From contig CM036617.1 of NCBI GenBank assembly GCA_020746105.1, positions 19,412,037-19,476,036 of the forward strand: a DNA stretch of 64,000 nt. Reading direction: 5' to 3'. The notes beneath the pieces are model-generated. The model did no database searches. It had not been told where the DNA came from and saw only the letters and a program-made list of their open reading frames with translations. The stretch's first letter is position 1. The number at the start of each line of letters is the position of its first letter. Below are positions 44,406 through 55,279 of the stretch, piece by piece. Made by a program: the position numbers and the translations under genes. This DNA is from Trogon surrucura (Eukaryota > Chordata > Aves > Trogoniformes > Trogonidae).

Positions 44406-46589
44406 TGTCATGAGTTGGAGTCTGATGGGCTTTTTTGTAAAAGCGGAGGTAGACTCATGGAAAACTTCGGAAGCCTCCCCCACCCCCAGGTAGGAGTGGG
44501 ACCTGCCTCTGGCCAGAGCCAGGCCCATCAGTGCCTCTGCCATCAAGGTACTTAAGAGGCAACCCCCTTGTTCTTTCTCTCTTGATTTCATCTTGTGTTG
44601 AGCCTCTAGTGCCTCTAATGTTGGGAATTTTTTCTGTTGGAGGAAGGGGAGGTGAGAGGACAACAAAGGAACATCCCCTGAGAAGAGAGAGGGGGAGAAG
44701 GGTCCCAGGGGGGGAGACCAAGAAGGCTGCTGGAGGAGGACCTTCCCCTGAAGCCACGTGGTGGTTGAGATGGCTGGAAGGTGATTGCCTACCAACTGGG
44801 GGGACTGAGAGTAGTGAGAACGTCCAGGATGCGTTGATACGTGCAGAGCCCCATGTGAGAGGGGAGAAAGACCGAACATCAGCCGAAGATGTGCCCATCC
44901 GTGGCCCCGATGGACTCACGAGGAGAAAGAGGATTGCCTTCTGTTTTGGTTTGGCCTGGCCGGATTTCGGCGGCGGGGGGGGAGCTGCAGGGTGGCTTCT
45001 GTAAGAAGCTGCTAGAAGCTCCCCAAGATTAATAGAGCCAATGCCAGCTGGCTACAAAGAGGGACCTGCCACTGGCCAAGGCTGAGCCTATCAGTAAGGC
45101 GATAGGAGAGGAACGCCTCTGTGAAAAACATATTTAAGAACGGGAAAAAGAACTGCGCCATAACAGCTGGCACAGAGATGGAGGAGTGAGAGTCTGTGCA
45201 GACACCAAGGTCAGTGAAGAAGGAGGGGGGGGAGGATGAGCTCCAGGCGCCGGAGCAGAGAGAGTCCCCCAGGTCTGTGGTGAAGACCATGGTGAAGCGG
45301 GTTGTCCCCCTGCAGCCCATGGGCGAGGTGCAGATGTCCACCGTGAGGATCACCACATAGATATCCACCAAGGACTCCACGCCATGTGGGTGGATGCCTA
45401 AAAGGGGACTGTAGCCCGTGGGAAGCCTGCATCAGAGCAAGTCGCTGCCGGAACCTGTAGCCCGTGGAAGAGAGGAATGCCCACGCTGGAGCAGGTTGGC
45501 CGGTGGGACTTTTGTGACGCTGCGGGGGACTCACGCTGGAGCAGTTTCCCCCGAAGGACTGTGCCTCAGACTCACGAGGGGTGGGCTGCCCCTCGTGAGG
45601 TGTCTCACGTTGGGCAGTTTGTGATGAATTGCCCTTCGTGGGACGACTCACGCGGAGAAGAGAGCGTGAAGCTTGTCTCCCATGAGAGGGACCCCACAAT
45701 GGCCCTGGGGAAGAGTGAAGAGTCCTCCCCCGGAATGAAGAAGCGGTGGAACCAACGTCGGATGAACTGACCACAGCCCCCATTCCCTGTCCCCCTGCGC
45801 CGCTCGGGGGGGGAGGAGGTGGAGAAACCGGGATTGATGTTAAGCCCGGGAAGAAGGGAGGGATGGGGGGAAGGTGTTCCGTTTAAGATCTGTTTGTTCT
45901 TTCTCACTTCTCACTACTCCTCTCTGATTAGTTCTTTTAATAAATGTACCCAATTTCCCCAAAACTGAGTCTGTTTTGCCCGGGACGGTAAATGAGGGTG
46001 ATCTCCCTGTCCTTATCTCAAACCCTGAACCCTTGGAAATATTTTCTCCTCCTGTTCAGCAGTGAAGGGGGGGGTGAGTGAGCGGCTGCGTGGGTAGATG
46101 GCGGCTGGCCAGGGTCAACCCACAACACCTTCCGTGAAGTGGACACTACCCGGCAGCAAGAAGAGAATGCAAGGAGCCCTTTTTCTCAGGAAGGAGCTGC
46201 CATGGACACTGTGCAGTGGCCAGACAGATTGCACCCCCTACCCCCTGCCCCCCTTGCACTGATGGGGGTTAAGGAGGTAACTGGGAAGATGAGAGGGGGA
46301 AGGGTGAAGAGTATTTAAAACTGAGTCATATTTATTGATATATTCCTCTTACTTTCCTACTTCGTGAATGGTGGTGGTGAATTAAATCTATGTTTTTCTC
46401 CCCAAGTCGCTATGGTTCTTTACTCATTATCTTAAATGACAGATTATTACCCTCCCTACCCTTAATCCCAAACTCTTGAGCCTTTTTAATTGAAATTATC
46501 TCCCTCCATATCACTGTGGAAATGAAGGTTGGGGAAGAGTGAGCTGGAGACCATGTGTTTTTTTGTCCCAGTCCGCTTGAACCACAACA
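44406..46589 (+). mobile_element. ERVL-related LTR (host of a nested LTR)
   Basis: LTR sequence covers 44406-44941 and 46128-46589, about 1.0 kb once the insert is removed. It starts TGTCATGAG and ends ACCACAACA. The 'ctggccagagccaggcccatcag' stretch (44511-44532), the TATA-like 'tacttaag' (44550-44557) and the block 'cctctaatgttggga' are shared in inverted form with the minus-strand copies at 48623-49150 and 50915-51540. The 3' part holds an AATTAAAT polyadenylation-like site near 46379. Flanks are not a clean duplication (ggact/tggag), so the outer borders are less sure than those of the nested element. Open frames of up to 168 codons occur on both strands, but LTRs do not encode protein. 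Confidence 0.75.
44942..46127 (+). mobile_element. Nested ERVL-type solo LTR, 1186 bp
   Basis: It starts TGTTTTGGTTTGG and ends GGTCAACCCACAACA. A perfect 5-bp target duplication, ccttc, flanks it (44937-44941 and 46128-46132), the ERVL size. Internal landmarks are a TATA-like 'atatttaag' at 45130-45138 and AATAAA at 45939-45944. Between about 45410 and 45700 are degenerate tandem units each containing a 'cacgctggagcag' type core. The G-rich 'gatttcggcggcggggggg' start and the 'gtctgttttgcccgggacggt' end match a well-known long avian ERVL LTR family. Long overlapping open frames (up to 190 codons at 45783-45211 minus) reflect high GC and are not genes. No internal viral sequence. Confidence 0.9.
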
Positions 46590-48622
46590 TGGAGTCAATG
46601 CAAGCTCATTGGGCTTTTCTGAAAGCAAGAAGACCTGTTATCTCTGTGTGAACAAGATAGTCTTTCAATTTCTCTCTTCTGTCCATTCCTATGCTGGCTG
46701 CAGACTGACATTTCTAAATTTATGTTTACCTGGAAGAATTCAAAGACTTGACATATGTGCAGGTGGCATGTGTGTCTGTGCACAGCCTGCAATATTTGCT
46801 TTGGTCAAAGGGGTATTAATTTTAACACCCAGATGGGAGTTGGAGGTCTTGGAAAGTAATTCTAGAATGCATTCAGGGAAGTCAGAATGCATTAATTGCT
46901 CGGCATTTTGTGATAGAAAGGGTTAATGAAACTCTTGGCAGTATAAAGAGGAAAATAATGATTAAAGGGAGAAAGGTGGGTTTTACCTTTATGTAGGAAA
47001 TTGGTTAGACTGTCTAGGGTAATGTGTAGTTCTGACATATTTATATTAAAAGGAACATGAAAAGGTGCTGAGAGTGCAAAAAAAAAATAGTGGAGATTGG
47101 AGGAAATATAATTCCTTGGGAGATATAAAGAGCATCATCATTTTAACTTAGTAAAGAAAGTTTCAAAGAAACCTCATGAGGCAAATAATCTGAGAATGGA
47201 ATTGTTCTTTATTTCACTTTATAGCTATGGACAAAGACATAACAAGAAATAATGGTCCAAAGCAAGGCTAGAAAAATTTAAAAGATAAATAAGGCACAAA
47301 TATGTTTTAGAGTGATTAAAAATTATTGAAACAAACTATGGAAGAAAATGCTTGGGTTTGCATCTACTGATGCATCCTAATGCCTTTCTGAAGTTTAACT
47401 AAGTCAAACACAATGATCAGACTCAGCACAGAGATAACTGGATGAAATTAAGTGGTCAGGATTCTGGCTGTGTCTAGTCCTGAGGCTCTAGATGTTATCT
47501 TTTTGTTGGATACTGATAATTTTACTTCTTAAGTGTAAAATCTATCAGTATTCTTGCAAAGCATTCATTGGGTCTATAAACATAATCCATCAATTGGGTA
47601 TTGATATGGCAGGCAGTGGCTTGATTAGAAATGCAAAGTATCAGAACATCTGTGAGATTAATGAAGCAGCTGAGACACAAGTGGTTCCACATTCGGGGGG
47701 GGGCAGGTGTTTGGTCTAAGGGAGCAAGCTGAGTTTGGTCTAAGGGAGCAAGTTGTTTCAGAATGAATAAAATCAATGTCGTTGCTGGAGCTCCTCCCAG
47801 TCTGAAGAGATGCAGGAACGTGCTCCCACTGGTAAAGGTCAGATTGATTCGGTGGCTGTCATAATTTACTGCAAATAAAACACCTACTTACAAAAAATAA
47901 ACAAACAAGTGCTAAATTTAATGAAGTATGAATGAATACTTGAACAATTATCAATGCCTCATCTGTCTAGACAGCTAACTAATTATATTTATGTTTATAA
48001 AAAAATACTACAAAGATCTGAGAAAGCTTCACATTTCACACTGATCTCCCTCCTTCCAGATTCATCATGTGCTTGGGACATTTCAAGCTGGACAGGGACA
48101 GACAGAAGAACCCCACAGCAGCTGTTCAGCACTAAATATTTGAACCAGGGGACACATCTCTGCTTCCAGATGCTCAAGCCGAAGGGCATCCTGTCCATGC
48201 TCACATCAAAGCAAGCCCTGGACACGTGACCACCAGGGAACACATCTGAGTTCCCACAAAAACTATTTTTTCTGTAATTCAAGCTGCCCTACAAGAAGGA
48301 CAGTAAACCAGCAAAACCATCCAAACCCAAGAACTGCCCTTTTATCCAAGGAATTGAGGAAACAACAAGCGTGGGATGGGACAGGCCACCTTCTGCCCAG
48401 CCACCCCTGGGTGCCACGGCTCCAGGAGCAGGAAATGAAGATCTATCTTAAATGGAGTTGACAACCTGTCTTCAATGAGAGCTTTTGATCCACTTCTCCT
48501 TTGGGAATGAACTAAATTGTACCATCAAAGGCAGCTATAATTCTGCATGCAAGGGTTTGTGCTACTCTATTCAGACGTCAATTCACATGAGCTTTCCCGA
48601 GAATTTAAATAGATTAACCCCT
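46590..48622. other. Unique non-coding sequence with a 24-bp tandem duplication
   Basis: No gene recognised. A 24-bp unit beginning 'tttggtctaagggagcaag' is repeated in tandem at 47710-47733 and 47734-47757, right after a G10 run (about 47694-47703). Open frames of up to 123 codons (46555-46926) start inside the LTR and have no domain. Confidence 0.5.
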
Positions 48623-49150
48623 TGCTGTGGTTCAAACCGACTGGGACAAAAAAACGCACAGTCTCCAGCTCACTCCTCCTCCCATCCCTATTTCTACAAT
48701 GATGTGGATGGAGAAAAATCCAACTAAAAAGGCTCAGGGGTTTGAGATTAAGGATAGAGAGGGTAATAATCTACCATTTAAGATGATGGGCAAAGAAAGA
48801 GAGTGACTTAGGGAGGAAAACAGAGGTAGGATAGTGAGACATCAATAAATGCTACCCAATCTTAAATACACTTAGCCACCCACCAAGGATGCACACACCA
48901 ACACATCCTGGATGTTCTCGCCACTGTTGATTCCCTCAGCTGGCAGGCAATCATCTTTCTACCATCTCAGCCAGCACGGGGCTTCAGGGAAAGGTCCTGC
49001 TCCGGTAGCCTTCTCCCTCACCTTCTCTGGGACTCTTCTCCCCCTCTTTCTTCTCAGGATGACGTTTTTCCCTCTCCTCCAACAGAAAAACTCCCCAACA
49101 TTAGAGGCAGGACAGCTCAACACAAGACAACATCAAAATGACAGGATGCC
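48623..49150 (-). mobile_element. Truncated ERVL-related LTR, inverted relative to 44.4 kb
   Basis: The plus strand begins with 'tgctgtggttcaaacc' (48623), the complement of the 3' end of the 44.4-kb LTR, and continues through 'ctcagcactcctcc'-like and 'aacattagaggcagg' blocks (49098-49113), after which likeness to the 5' 200 bp of that LTR is lost. So the U3 start is missing. Open frame 48912-49157 is not a gene. More diverged than the 44.4-kb copy. Confidence 0.75.
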
Positions 49151-50914
49151 ACCATAGCTATTGCCACATTTGCAACAAAAGATATCAGACAGGGGAATTA
49201 ATATGCAGGAAGTCCAGGCAATGGACTCCCATTGGCATGTAGCACATACTTGTCCTTATGCCAGTTAAAACATTTGCACAGGGATTTGACTTGCCCTGGT
49301 CTGGTGGTGAATGGCTTTGTGAGTTTAGTTTGGTCCCAGCCCTTCCTCAGTGCTGATTAAGGTGAAGAGAAGTCAAATTAAAGTCTTTCTCCTCAAGAGA
49401 TTTGTTTAACCACATATATTTGGAAAATTTTTATTACCAGGGAGAATTACAAGAAAAACGGATGAACTGCATGGGAAGATACCAGCAAATTTCTTTGGTC
49501 CCATTCCCCTGAGACAAAGCCTCTTCTTCATATCCATCTTAAATTTATATTTCATCTCTCCTTTTTCCTTTCTTTTCTGAATTTCTCCAGATAACACAAC
49601 TTAGTTGCCTCCTCTTCTGTTCCCCAAAGTTCTTAATTCTTGATGAATAATCTCCATTTCTGTCCTTCAACCTGAAAATTCCCTTCTCTCCCATGAGTCC
49701 TCTCCAATAACATCCCACCTGGTTTATATTTTCAGTCCCTTCTTGGCATCCCATGGGACAGTTATTACCCCCATATCTAAAAGGAAGACTTCTCAACAGT
49801 CTCTTTTTATTGTTCCTAGAAAGGTCAGGGTGCCTCCTAACACCAACTTCTCCCACAGTATCTCAGCATCCCAGTGCCTCTCTCACCTCTCTCTGTAAGG
49901 AACCAGAGGACCAGCAGCTCTAGTAAAGGGGAATCTGACCTACTTGTTGCTTTCTTAAGAAGAAGGCAGGGAAGAAATGTTTCTATCAGACCTCATGATG
50001 TTCCATCCTGTATAAGAATGGGGAGATACTTGCTATAATACCGCCAGTCTCCACCTTGTTATCAGTTCTTCCAGTTCCTGAGTCACTCCGCAACAGCACA
50101 GCTCTGCAACTATGGCACAGCTCTGCAACTACATGTGGATTGAATGGATAAAGCAGCCGAATGGGCATCAGTATGTCCCATATTCCGGCCTCTCTGTTCC
50201 ATTCCAGCCTCTTCCTCCCTGTATCTGCTGTCAGGCAGGGAAAGGCAGTGCTTCCTGAAAATTTCATAATATTTCCAGAATGCTTTGAGAACCCTGGATG
50301 AGAGAAGCCCTAAATACAGGCACAGGCTGATGTCAAGCCAAAGAGGATGAACTGGAAGAATCAGAGCCTGGAAGTGGCTTGTTTGGACATTTGCTTCCTG
50401 TCTGAAAGTTTAGGAACACTACAGCATTTCAAAGCATTTCAAGGACACTGTGAGAGAGGAAACCTGAAGTCTCAGAGATAGGATACTGGCAAAGAAAGGG
50501 TGGTTGTGGGTTTTTTTTTTTCTTTTAGGTGCAGATGAAGGGGACTCTGTGGTTGTATGTAGGTGCAAACCATGGTTTGTGCATCTGTGTCCAGTGCTGA
50601 AGTAGCGGTGGGATGCTAAAGCTTCTGCAAAAGAATGTCACAGTATTACTGCACCAATAATTGCCCTTTTCATTTACATGTGGCCTAGAAAAACTTGTTT
50701 TATACTAAAATCACCATGTGATATACAAATGTATTTATATGCTGTGCTTGTATTTTCTCGGGCTCACTAGATTTAGTCCTAGAGTGACTGATGGACCTCT
50801 TTGTAAAAGGATGCTGAGGGCATGGGCAGTTGATCTGTTACTAGAGAACAAGGAAAATCTGATAAAGCAAGTAAAATAAATATGTTGTGTCTGCTGGCAC
50901 ATTGACTCTACAGA
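49151..50914. other. Between two minus-strand LTR fragments; no viral gene recognised
   Basis: If the flanking LTR pieces were one minus-strand provirus, this 1.8 kb would be its internal part. A minus-strand stretch 49856-49406 is open in two overlapping frames (103 and 63 codons) and rich in Lys/Arg, but I see no retroviral motif (no zinc knuckle, protease, RT or integrase signature). A 19-bp tandem near-repeat lies at 50096-50133. A T12-like run occurs at 50511-50520. Confidence 0.4.
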
Positions 50915-51540
50915 TCACTCTGGCAGCTCCCTGGCTGACTCAGTTTGACTGTCCAGCAGTGAAGCAAAATGGGTAAGCATTGCTTTCTTGGCAAACAATC
51001 CTCCTCCATGTGAGTCCTTCTCCTCAGCTGCAGTGTCCCTTGCTCCAGCGTGGGTTGTCCTCGGAGCTGCGGTTCTCTTCAGGCATGTCCTTGGCTTCTG
51101 TGTGGTCTCTCTCTTCCCTGGCATAGGGTCCTTCACATGCTGCTCCCTCCTGGAAATTCTTGCTGGCCATCTCTCTCCTTGGTTTGCAGGCAATAATCTC
51201 ACTGCCATCTCACTCACCAAGGGACTCTGGGGAAATACTCTGCTCCGGTGCTTTTCTCTTCCCCTTCCTCACCGACCCTGTGTTATGGTCTCCTCTCATC
51301 TCCCTCTCCTCCAAGCAAACAACTTCCCAACACAAAAGATGGGACAAAGTGGCTGGCCTGACCAGTTTCCCCTCCTAAAGACATTGATGGCAGAGGGGTT
51401 GATTGGCCTGGCCTTGGCCAGAGGTGCTTTCGACTCTTACCTGGGCTGGAGGAGTCCGTGGAATTTTCACAAGGAGCCATACCCACAGCCCCCCCACTAC
51501 CAAAATACCCTGTCAGGCACAAACCCATGGCACTCTCTGT
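50915..51540 (-). mobile_element. Truncated ERVL-related LTR
   Basis: Complement of the 5' part of the 44.4-kb LTR: 'gatggcagaggggttgattgg' and 'ctggccttggccagaggtg' (51386-51425), 'tctcctccaagcaaacaac' (51306-51324), 'ggcaaacaatcctcc' (50989-51003). The outer start on the minus strand lies near 51530 ('ctgacagggtattttggta' in complement), fitting ERVL-type starts. The 3' third of the LTR is missing at the left. The 184-codon open frame 50988-51542 on the plus strand is antisense LTR, not a gene. Confidence 0.75.
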
Positions 51541-51662
51541 GAACATAAAGCAAAGTGGAAGGCATCTAACAGCTTTATCAACTACTGCTTCTGTGCCTCC
51601 GACAGCATACGCACACTTCCTGCCATATTAGGCACACTACAGTGATCTGTGAATTAGAATGC
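51541..51662. other. Short spacer
   Basis: No feature recognised. Confidence 0.5.
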
Positions 51663-52155
51663 AATCATAGAATCATAAAATGTGCTGTATTGAAAGGGAC
51701 CTCTAAACACCATCTAGTCCAACCCCTCTGCAGTGAGCAGGGACATCTTTAAGTAGATCAGGTTGACCAGAACTCCATCAAGCCCTACCTTGAATGTCTT
51801 CAGGGATGGGGCTTCCACCACCTCCCTAAGCAACCTGTTCCAGTGTTTCACTACCTTCATTGTAAAAAACTTTTTTCTTATATCCAGTCTAAATTTATCC
51901 TCTTTTGTTTAAAACCATTACCCCTTGTCCTGTAGCAGCAGGGCTTCCTAAAAAGATTGCCCCATCTTTCTTATAGGTTCCCTTTAAGTATGTAAAAGCT
52001 GTAACAAGGTCTACCCAGAGCCTTCTCCAGGTTGAACAGCCCCAACTCTCTCAGCCGTTATTTGTAAGAGAGGCCTTCCAGCCCTCTGATCATTTTTGTG
52101 GCCTGTCTCTGGACCTGCTCCAATAGGTCTACATCCTTCTTGTGTTTCCCAGAGC
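51663..52155 (-). mobile_element. CR1 LINE 3' fragment
   Basis: Complement of CR1: two tail copies 'aatcatag' / 'aatcataa' at 51663-51678, 'gggacctctaaacaccatc' box, 'gggatggggcttccaccacc' box, 'gttgaacagccccaactctc' and 'ctgatcatttttgtggcc' boxes. About 490 bp of UTR and ORF2 C-terminus; frame broken. Confidence 0.92.
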
Positions 52156-52470
52156 ATTCAATCATGCAGGTATACGGCATACAGAAAAGGTAGTTATGTT
52201 AGTTATGGATATGAACACGCTTCTCAGAATTTGTAGAATGGTTGGGTAGAGCATATATACAGCATTCACTGAGAGTGAGAGTTGTTGACATCCTTCCAAA
52301 ATCTGAGCTAGATTTTGGCAAAAAGCATGGATTCAGTGGGACACCAGTATTAAACGTAGGTCTCCTTCAGATTCTGGAAGACATGGATGGTTTTGTTGAA
52401 AAACTACATGTTTGAAAACTTCTTGAAATGGATTCAATACACTGAAAAGTCTCAAGTCAGTGAGACAGGG
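52156..52470. other. Short unique spacer
   Basis: No feature recognised. Confidence 0.5.
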
Positions 52471-52554
52471 ATCACAGAATCATAGTCTAAGGTTGGAAGC
52501 AACCTTAGAGATCATCTAATCCAACCTCCCTGCCATGGGCAGGGATGCCCTTAA

Positions 52555-53801
52555 CTAGACCAGGTTGCTCAAGGCCTCATCCAACCTGGCCTTGAATATC
52601 TCCAGGGATGGCGCATCTACAACCTCTCTGGGCAATTGATTCCAGAGTCTTGCCACCCTCGTATTGAAGAATTTCTTCCTAAGATCCAATCTAAACCTAC
52701 TCTTCTTCAATTTAAATCCATTCCTCCTTGACCTGTCACTGGACACTCTTCTAAAAGGTCCCTCTCCAGCCTTCCTGTAGGTTCCCTTCAGGTATTGGAA
52801 GGCAGTTACAAGGTCCCTCCGGAATCTTCTCTTTTCCAGGCTGAACAATCCCAGTTCCCTCAGCCTGTCCTCATAGCAGAGATGCTCCAGCCTCTGGATC
52901 ATCTTTGTGGCCCTCCTCTGAACACACTCCAACAGTTCTATGTCCCTCTTAATGGTGGGGACACCAGAACTGGACGCAGTATTCGAGGTGGGGTCTCACA
53001 AGAGCAAAGGGGGAGAATCACCTCTCTTGACCTGCTGGCTACGCTTCTCCTGATACATCCCAGGATGCCGTTGGCCTTCTGGGCTGCATGAGAGCACTGA
53101 TGGCTCATGTTTAGCTTCCCATCTATCAACACCCCTAAATCCTTCTCTTCAAGGCTACTCCCAACCCAGTCTGTGCCCAGTTTGTATTTGTGCCTAAGAT
53201 TGGTCCAACCCAGGTGAAGGATCTTGCACTTAGACTTGTTGAAGATCATGCAGTTTGCACTGGCCCATTTCTCAAGCCTATCAAGGTCCCTCTGGATGGC
53301 ATCTCTTCCCTCAACTGAGTCCATGGCACCACGCAGGTTGGTGTCGTCTACAAACTTGCTGAGGGTGCACTTGATGCCATTGTCCATGTCGCTGACAAAG
53401 ATGTTGAACAGCATGGGTCCCAGTACAGAACCCCCGAGGAACACCCCTTGTCACTGGTCTCCATGTGGACATCGAGACTGACCACAACTCTTTGAGTGCA
53501 ACCTTCCAGCCAGTTCCTTATCCACCGAGTGGTAGACCCATCAAGTCCATGACTCTCCACCTTAGAGACAAGGATGTCATGCAGAACAGTGTCAAAATGC
53601 CTTGCACAAGTCCAGGCAGATGACATCAACTGCTCTTCCCATATCAATCAGCACTGTAACTTTGTCATAGAAGGCCACCAAATTAGTCAGACACGATGTG
53701 CCCTTAGTGAAGCCATGTTGGCTGTCACTGATCACCTTGTTATTTTTCATGTGCCTTAGTAGTGTTACCAGGAGGATCTGCTCCATGGTTTTACCTGGCA
53801 C
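52555..53801 (-). pseudogene. CR1 ORF2: reverse transcriptase and C-terminus, frameshifted
   Basis: Minus-strand segments 53801-53592, 53647-53348, 53444-52938 and 52932-52555 give successive parts of the polymerase. The first has the template-entry motif '[20 protein letters not shown]' region and motif A 'LDLCKAF' with the catalytic Asp. The third has '[13 protein letters not shown]' and motif C 'KFVDDTN' (about residues 36-42) with both Asp kept and Ala changed to Val. The last segment is 125 codons and ends at the natural C-terminus 'FKARLDEALSNLV'. Frame changes near 53600, 53440 and 52935 stop any full protein. Confidence 0.9.
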
Positions 53802-54091
53802 AAAGGTGAGGCTGACTGATCTGTAGTTCCCTGGGTTTTCTTTGCTTTCCTTTTTAAAAATGGGGGTTATGTTTCCCTTTTTCCAATCTGTGGGAATTTC
53901 ACCAGGCTGCTACAACTTCTCGAATATGGTGGCTAGTGGCCTAGCAAATTCAGCCATCAGTTCCTTCAGGACTCGTGAGTGTATCTCATCAGGTCCCATG
54001 GACTTGTGAACCTTCAGGTTCTCTAGATGTTCCCAGACCTGATCTGCTCCTACCCTCGTTGGTTCTTCACTCTCCCAGACCCAGTCAATCC

Positions 54092-55250
54092 TGGAGTGTA
54101 TTAGAAAGGGAGTAGCAAGTAGGTCGAGAGAAGTCCTCCTGCCCCTCTACTCTGCCCTGGTGAGGTCGCATCTGGAATATTGTGTCCAGTTCTGAGCCCC
54201 TCAGCTCAAGAGAGACAGGGAACTGCTTGAGAGAGTCCAGCGCAGAGCCACAAAGATGATGAAGGGAGTGGAACATCTCCCTCATGAGGAAAGGTTGAAG
54301 GAGCTGGGTCTCTTTAGCTTGGAGAAGAGGAGCCTGAGGGGTGACCTCATTCATGTTTATAAATATACCAAGGGGGAGTGTCAGGAGGATTGTGCCAGTC
54401 TCTTTTCAGCGATGTCCATTGACAGGACAAGGGGCAATGGGTACAAGCTGGAACATAGGAGTCTCCACAAAAGCATTAGGAACAACTTTTTCACTGTGAG
54501 GGTGACAGAGCACTGGAACAGGCTGTCCAGGGAGGTTGTGGAGTCTCCTTCTCTGGAGACATTCAATGATAGGGGAAAAAGCATCTAGTGAGAAGCAACC
54601 TCTCAGGCTCGTTAAGACGCAATCAATCAGAGGCCCCAGAATAAGGAGGATGAGCTTGTTCAGTACCCATTGTAAAAGAACATAAAGATAAATTAACAAG
54701 GACAGTAGTGATAAGGGCAACTAGCAAGGAACATCTGGTGACGAACCCCCTTGTGTAATTTGATAGCAAAACTTCTTGTGAAAAAATGCTGAGAACAACT
54801 AGTTTTGGGACGAGGGTAAAAAGTTCATCGTGAGGAAGACATACGGTCTTCATCCCTGAAGACCCCTGCCCAAGACCACCCAGAAGCACCGCACAAGCGT
54901 CACGACAAGGAGCTGCTGACCACCGGAACTGAGTGCCTTTTTTGGGATAGCTCATGAATATGTGTAGGCGTCTAATGAATATGTAACTTTTACTGCATAT
55001 AACCAAGGTAGCTGCATGGTTCAGGTGTGCACGTTTTCGGAGGAAGGTATTTCCCCCGTGCACCCGGCACTGATTAAAACATACCTACTTTATAACCTTC
55101 TGGGTTATAGAGTCTTTATTCCGCATGTCATCAAAACCCGCCTGGACGCGTTCCTGTGCGATCTACTGTAGGTGATCCTGCTCTGACAGGGGGGCTGGAC
55201 TAGATGATCTTTTGAGGTCCCTTCCAGCCCCTAAAGTTCTGTGGTTCTGT
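54092..55250 (+). mobile_element. CR1 LINE nested in the long CR1, itself split by an LTR
   Basis: CR1 sequence occupies 54092-54566 and 55131-55250. It begins within ORF2 ('ctggtgaggtcgcatctgg'), keeps an open C-terminal frame at 54256-54588 (110 codons, the last part running into the LTR) and ends with a UTR ('gggctggactagatgatc') and the degenerate tail 'gttctgtggttctgta' (55236-55251). This subfamily, with 'HRLPREVVE(S)PSLETF' type C-terminus, also supplies the inner copy at 62902-63450. Insertion is antiparallel to its host CR1. Confidence 0.92.
54567..55130 (+). mobile_element. ERV1-type (gammaretrovirus-like) solo LTR, 564 bp
   Basis: It starts TGATAGGGG and ends CGCATGTCA, with a perfect 4-bp duplication tcaa at 54563-54566 and 55131-55134, the size made by gammaretrovirus-like integrases. 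Removing it joins 'ggagacattcaa' to 'aacccgcctggac', which restores the CR1 sequence and proves the border. Internal signals are a TATA-like 'catataa' at 54996-55002 and ATTAAA at 55073-55078. Two direct copies of 'atgaatatgt' lie in the U3 near 54954 and 54975. No coding sequence. Confidence 0.92.
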
Positions 55251-55279
55251 AATGCCCTCTGTGACTTGGGTGGTGTGGC

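Noticed and set aside
44373..44879. 168-codon open frame on the minus strand, and overlapping 154- and 157-codon frames
   Set aside because: All lie within an LTR, overlap on both strands, and reflect its GC-rich, stop-poor sequence. No domain, and the LTR sense strand is non-coding.
45211..45783. 190-codon open frame on the minus strand
   Set aside because: It is antisense to the tandem units of the nested LTR; the apparent length comes from GC-rich repeats, not selection.
49151..50914. Internal region of a provirus between two LTRs
   Set aside because: No retroviral motif or primer-binding site could be seen, and both flanking LTR pieces are truncated; kept only as a possibility in the LTR-cluster finding.
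50988..51542. 184-codon plus-strand open frame
   Set aside because: Antisense to a truncated minus-strand LTR; shared likeness with the 44.4-kb LTR shows it is repeat sequence.
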